From: Rhizophagus clarus
Lineage: Eukaryota > Glomeromycota > Glomeromycetes > Glomerales > Glomeraceae
Direction of reading: 5' to 3'
Assembly: GCA_015698045.1 (NCBI GenBank)
Contig: BLAL01000242.1
Span: 997,001-1,061,000, forward strand
DNA: 64,000 nt
Both the position numbers and the translations under genes were made by a program. Positions 59,616 through 64,000 of this stretch are shown piece after piece. The notes under the pieces are model-generated. The model had not been told where the DNA came from. It saw only the letters and a list, made by a program, of their open reading frames with translations, and did not search any database. Within the stretch, counting starts at the first letter, position 1; each line of letters begins with the position of its first letter.

Positions 59616-61287
59616 TCAGATCATCTTTGTTGACCAAAAAAGTGATTGCCATTTGAAAAATTTAAAAAGTTACCATAATAATAATGTGCCTAATTAATAA
59701 GACAAGTAAAAAATTATTATAAGACAAAGAAGGTTAGTCTTCTACTTTTAATAATTGGCCCCTCTTTGTTATTGAATGTGAAGTTTATTTATTTATTTAT
59801 TTTTACAGGTGGGCGCCACAGATACAGTTATACAGCTTTAAATTTCTAAATCGAAATATTGACTCCTGCATGATTCACGATTTACCATGTGACGAAAATG
59901 CCTAAAGAATTTCTAATATAAATTATATATATATTGTTTAAACTTTTAAAAGAAAGGAAACGATTTTCCTTTGTTTCGTTTTCCATTTAAGCCTAAGTAA
60001 CAATAACGAAAAAAATTTTCTTTGTTTATAATGGTTACAAAAAAAGGCTGGTATCAATAACACATTTGTCATCATGAAAAATAAAACGCCAAATCTTATT
60101 ATATGAAACACCCGAAACACTCTTTTCTAACTGATGCGCGTGATAAACCGATCAATCAGTTTGAGTTAATCTGTTTTTGACTAATATCTAAATAAAAGTT
60201 TATTCACACACGAATAATAAATCATGTTTCTGATAAGCAAGTTTGTTACCCTTTCTTTCCTTTCTTTCCTTTCTTTCTCCTTTTCATTGAATCATGCTTT
60301 TTAGATAGAATTTCTAAAATGTTCATATAATGAAATTCTCAAAAGAGTATTGATTAAATTCTGAAACGGCTGTTTAACTTTAGATGCAAATCTACATTTG
60401 CATGAATTTCCTTTAATGTCCATTATAATAATGATTACGCGTTTGGCATATATAATGAATTAGTTTGTATTAATTTCCTTTCAACAGTATCTTGTGCATA
60501 TAATCCAACAAATTATTTATAGGAAATTCCGGTTCCGTTCATTTAAAAGTTATATTTATAGTTTTAAAGTTTCTAAATATAACATTTAAATTAAAAATTC
60601 GTAGATGATGCTTGAGGAATTAAAAAATATATGTCACGCGTGTGTTTAGATGGGTCTAACCTTTAAAATTTTGTATTATATAAATCATTAATTTGAAGAT
60701 ATTAAGGTGGCGTTATATTTATAATAGGGAATTGATAAGAATAAAAATAAACTGTAATTTATTACATTTACATACATTTTATATCATAATGATGAATTTG
60801 TCATGGAGAATTCGTAAGAAATCTAAAAAATCTTAATCCTATAAAAAAAAAAATAAAATAAAAATAAAAATAAATAAATAAAAATTTCTAAATTAATTAC
60901 GAGTAACTACTAATAAATTACCACTATAAATAAATCACGTACAACTTAAAACCTTATTTGGTATTATATCTTAATATGTTTGTTAACATTTTCGTTAAAA
61001 ATAACCAAATTAAATTTGAAATAAAACGATCAAATCGAATATATCGAACGATAATAGAACTATATTATATAAAAGTCGTTTGCTAGTATTGATCTTCCAT
61101 TATAATCGTTGTCTCTATGACTGATGTTTGCCTTTAATAAAATTCTTATTTAAAGAAAGAATTCAACAGGTAAGATTAAGGATTCGAGACTATCGTTACT
61201 CGTCCCATTAAAGAAATCATTTTTGGAAGAGTTGGTTACTTGTAATTTAGAGTGTAGCTATCCGGATGATTCTGTTGATATTAACAA
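59616..61287. other. intergenic, no gene seen
   Basis: 60251-60277 is a CTTTC-type pyrimidine microsatellite; 60841-60885 is an A-rich AAAT-like repeat. No coding frame recognised. Confidence 0.45.
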
Positions 61288-61416
61288 TCAACGCATACGG
61301 TAACGGGTTTGATTTTTATTGTTTGCATTATTTGCATCATTTGCGTCATTCATATTAATATTCAATCTTGAATTTTCGCGCGTTCTTTGTTCAGAATTAA
61401 AATTACTTGATGACAG
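61288..61416 (-). pseudogene. N-terminal relic of the small CxxC family with ATG changed to CTG
   Basis: On minus the family start region reads CTG TCA TCA AGT (61416 downward), where intact copies have ATG TCA TCA. SSSNFNSEQRTRENSRL corresponds to the MSSxNxEQR N-terminus. It then runs into a short N/D/A-rich repeat (NDANDANNANN) and stops at 61288-61290. The PYVQKI motif, cysteines and C-terminal module are absent. A non-AUG start cannot be excluded, but a dead fragment is more likely. Confidence 0.55.
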
Positions 61417-61740
61417 TGGAATGAAATTTGATCTTTTTTCTTATAAATTCCTTATGAAAATTCCTTATAAAACTTATAACTACCGCGCAGGATAAAAAAA
61501 ATGTACAATTAATTAAAAAATGAACGAGGAAATTTTCAGGTTTTTTATAAGAAAAATTCTAATATAATTACTATAAAAGATACGTAACAAATAATCAAAT
61601 TTCATCAAAAATAAACCGAATGTTAGAGCATTCATAAAAATCACCTCTGTTTCGTGCGCGCGTAAAATTACTTATTTGACGGTCTTGATATCTTAACGTT
61701 AATGATCATCTAAATTCGGATATTGGACACGAACGCATAC

Positions 61741-61895
61741 TTACAGTATATGGCGTACCATACAATTCAAAAGCATGTTATAAAAAGTAGGAGTTGCAAT
61801 TGTTCCAGTAATTCTTTCCATTGGAATAGGAATATTATTCTGAGTTTGAGGAATATTTTGACTTTGGGTAGTTTCTAGCGTCTTTCTTGTTGGGA
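61741..61895 (-). other. possible gene fragment, unknown product
   Basis: On minus an open frame without a good ATG at its head reads ETTQSQNIPQTQNNIPIP, then MERITGTIATPTFYNMLLN and a stop at 61741-61743. Composition is more coding-like than the flanks. No family recognised and no second exon assigned. Confidence 0.25.
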
Positions 61896-62099
61896 TTCTG
61901 AAGAGATAGTTGGTCTACTTGGATAGGCAGATCATCTGACGGTATTCAATAATTACATCTATAAATAATTACATAATTAATCGATGGAATAAATATATAT
62001 TTGCAAATAAATAAATAAATAAATAATCAATTTCAAACTAAAAAAAAAAAAAAATCTATCTAAAACAATATTAGCCAAAGTATACACAGATAAACATAT

Positions 62100-62260
62100 T
62101 AAACCGAATATCCGACTGCATTCGAATATTGGATATCTGTCGAAAGGATAACGGAAGTATAACGGATAAAGAATTCGATCTGACTTCGGATGACGGATAA
62201 TATTTACATTATTGCATCCGATCGGATACGGATATGGATATCCGAATAGCTACCCTAAAC
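62100..62260. repeat. CGGAT/ATCCG-rich repeat
   Basis: Many copies of GGATA, CGGAT and ATCCG in both directions (for example TCCGATCGGATACGGATATG near 62210) make an imperfect foldback. Related words occur near 61720 (TTCGGATATTGGAC). Probably a decayed MITE or short tandem array. Confidence 0.4.
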
Positions 62261-62712
62261 GGAGCTTTATAAAAAATTCTTTAGAAGATTGATCATATAA
62301 TTGACGGAGTTTTCGGAAAACCAGGAAAATGATTATTATCAGATTTTTCCAGAAAATTTATCACGCTTTGGTAATAAAGTCTCAGGACATAGAGTTTTAT
62401 GACATCAGAAGTTTTTCTGCGTATGGGAAACCACATCGTATACATAATGCATGGAATTCTATAGAAATTAAATTAGTCTAAAATATCCAGAAATGTATGG
62501 AATCCTACGTATTTAACAAGTTTATAATAATAAGTTGAGATATCTTTATCGAAACCTTATCATCAAGTAACTTTAAGACCAAAATCTTGAAACTCGAAAT
62601 CCATATTGATATAGTATTTTTCATTTCGGTATTTTTACCTTTGGATTTATGAAATGTCATGATTATAAAATTTCGCTATTGGGACACTTTTAGCTTATAC
62701 CCACTTGCGTAG

Positions 62713-62770
62713 TTTCTTAATGCCGTAATGCCGGCCAAAACCGCTCCGATTTTAGACGTCCTCCAAAAAA
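62713..62770. repeat. single end of the MITE family seen at 57078-57267
   Basis: TTAATGCCGTAATGCCGGCC followed by GCTCCGATTTTAGACGTCC matches the left end of the 57.1 kb element in inverted orientation. The other end was not found nearby. Confidence 0.5.
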
Positions 62771-63052
62771 GGTAATGGCTTCCCCACAGAAATTTCTAAA
62801 AAGGCAAGATTTTCACTCCACACTACCTTCTAAAAAAGGAAATATTTTTCCTCGCCGTATTTTGACGCAAACTAGGTTTCAATGTAAATTGTAAATTTCG
62901 GGGTCCTTTTCAGAATTATAACAATTCATAATTTTGGCATTTTAGGATTTAGGATGTCGGCGGGATAATGTACCATCAGGATTATGGATTTTGGGATTTC
63001 GTACCAGAACAATACCAAACCCAATAAAATGGCTTGATGCAGGCTAAAATAT

Positions 63053-63084
63053 CACGTGATCTTTTAATAAAGCAGATATAAAAT
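63053..63084 (+). promoter_or_regulatory. putative internal promoter of the terminal retroelement
   Basis: CACGTG at 63053-63058 is followed 17 bp later by a TATA-like GATATAAAAT (63075-63084), about 100 bp ahead of the ATG at 63180. The arrangement fits a promoter carried in the 5' untranslated region of the element. This is inference from spacing only. Confidence 0.35.
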
Positions 63085-63179
63085 TTGAGAAGTCAAGTCG
63101 CTGCAATATTATTGTGAGATCCCTACTTTCTCACAAATTTTTTGTCAAAAAATACGCAGACAAAATACATATAGAGAAG

Positions 63180-64000
63180 ATGGAAAATTTTGAAAATTTT
63201 TGGTCCACCACCATCACAGAGTTAATAAAAACCTTCGAGGATAAACTGATAAAAGACTTAGGTCAAGTATACCCAGTGACCCCCCTAGGAAAACCTATTA
63301 CAGATACTAAACAACACAAAACGCTCACTTATCTCATCGGCGAGAGTAACTTGTTTCAAAGAACTGACCGCCGGTTTGTTGTTGAAAGAAACTACGCCCA
63401 TAACAACCTTATTATACCGACCAGTCTAGGGAAAAAGCACTTGCGTTTAACACTAGATAGACTTTATATCAAGGTTAAAGATATATTACAGCCGCCCTCT
63501 CAAGGAAACAATTTCGAAGACTTGGAGCTGCAGCAATCATGGGCACAACCGGAACAAAGCGCACCAATAATATCAACAGAATCTCAGGCGATGATCATAG
63601 ATAGTAAGCTATCGGCTGCAGCCACGAGTTTTACTCCCAAATTGGCAGTAGATCTGGTAATTACGCGGGATGTATCCGTGATCTCCCCCCCTGTCGTAAC
63701 ACTTCCAGCCGCAAAATCAAAAAAAGGCAAAGAGAAGCAAGGGTCGATTCAGAAAGTCACGTGCGATAATAACATTGTTCATGAAAGTCAAAATCGTCAA
63801 CGTCGAACTATCATGGTCTACGATGTACCCACCAAATGGTCCTCAGATAAAATAAAGTCTGCTTTTTCTGACTGGGGCCGTGTTTTAAACATTTCCCTCA
63901 AGACCCAACATAAGTACTACACGATCCGTGTGGACATTGTTTTAAACCCCACAAAGGATACCGAATTCATCTTGATGCCTTGGTGTACCCAACTAGGAGG
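63180..64000 (+). CDS. retroelement ORF1-like protein with RRM-like segment, partial at the window end
   Basis: From ATG at 63180 (MENFENFWSTTITELIKTFE) the frame is open to the window end, 273 codons plus two bases. It is clearly GC-richer and less A-biased than everything to its left, a sign of recent arrival. Residues 1-115 look helical. 120-205 are Q/S/P-rich and end in a basic KSKKGKEKQG. From about 207, RRTIMVYDVPTKWSSDKIKS and FSDWGRVLNISLKTQ followed by YYTIRVDIV fit an RRM (RNP2-like IMVYDVP, then helix and strand). RRM-bearing ORF1 proteins bind element RNA in LINE-type retrotransposons and are common in these fungi. A cellular RNA-binding protein is less likely. The downstream part (endonuclease, reverse transcriptase) would lie outside the window. 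Confidence 0.6.
   Translation, partial: MENFENFWSTTITELIKTFEDKLIKDLGQVYPVTPLGKPITDTKQHKTLTYLIGESNLFQRTDRRFVVERNYAHNNLIIPTSLGKKHLRLTLDRLYIKVKDILQPPSQGNNFEDLELQQSWAQPEQSAPIISTESQAMIIDSKLSAAATSFTPKLAVDLVITRDVSVISPPVVTLPAAKSKKGKEKQGSIQKVTCDNNIVHESQNRQRRTIMVYDVPTKWSSDKIKSAFSDWGRVLNISLKTQHKYYTIRVDIVLNPTKDTEFILMPWCTQLG

Noticed and set aside
1..64000. CRISPR arrays, operons, riboswitches or prophage
   Set aside because: No regularly spaced direct repeats and no bacterial gene layout; intron signals and composition are eukaryotic.

Overview
The window looks like nuclear DNA of a fungus in the Glomeromycotina (arbuscular mycorrhizal fungi), probably Rhizophagus or a close relative. The reasons are extreme AT richness with long A/T runs, short GT-AG introns, a Crinkler-type (CRN) NTPase-nuclease gene, MULE and RNase H transposon relics, and low gene density. 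The species is an inference; no tRNA, rRNA, CRISPR or bacterial operon was seen.

The main theme is a small-protein family scattered through the whole window, which I do not recognise from any named family. Form A is 107-133 aa: an N-terminal segment around the motif PYVQKI, a basic stretch, a C-x2-C-x5-C cluster, a short predicted helix near NKVNRIEEIVNNF, and a C-terminal module near PCELEYDLSNFTLENLQKL. Eight intact form A copies lie at 7.1, 10.4, 30.4, 39.0, 43.7, 50.9, 53.5 and 59.1 kb. One intact form B copy at 33.3 kb keeps the N-terminus but ends in an acidic tail (MEVDD...DPMDLD). About a dozen decayed or partial copies lie between them. The copies travelled with segmental duplications: a direct duplication (about 1.0-2.3 and 7.1-8.65 kb), a large inverted repeat (about 29.6-32.95 against 36.3-40.5 kb), tandem duplication of 5' ends at 30 and 39-40 kb, and tandem duplication of 3' ends at 43.4-44.1 kb.

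Region by region: 0-11 kb holds family copies, a TIR element and repeats. 11.8-16 kb holds a possible gene relic, a frameshifted unknown gene, and a three-exon gene resembling class I SAM methyltransferases; two hairpins with identical loops lie in its first intron. 16-24.3 kb is mostly empty apart from TIR elements (MITEs). 24.5-26.8 kb is an apparently intact four-exon CRN-type gene with a P-loop NTPase, an REase-fold nuclease and an NLS. 28-40.5 kb is the inverted-repeat block. 40.5-63 kb holds more family copies, a TIR element whose ends contain CACGTG, a MULE/FAR1-like relic and a reverse transcriptase/RNase H relic. The window ends in an open reading frame of a GC-richer, probably recent retroelement ORF1-like gene with an RRM-like segment.

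CACGTG occurs 18 times by eye, well above what base composition predicts, and is absent between about 19.1 and 42.5 kb. Little can be said about genes working together; the picture is of an accessory, transposon-shaped compartment carrying a rapidly duplicating lineage-specific family and one effector-type gene.
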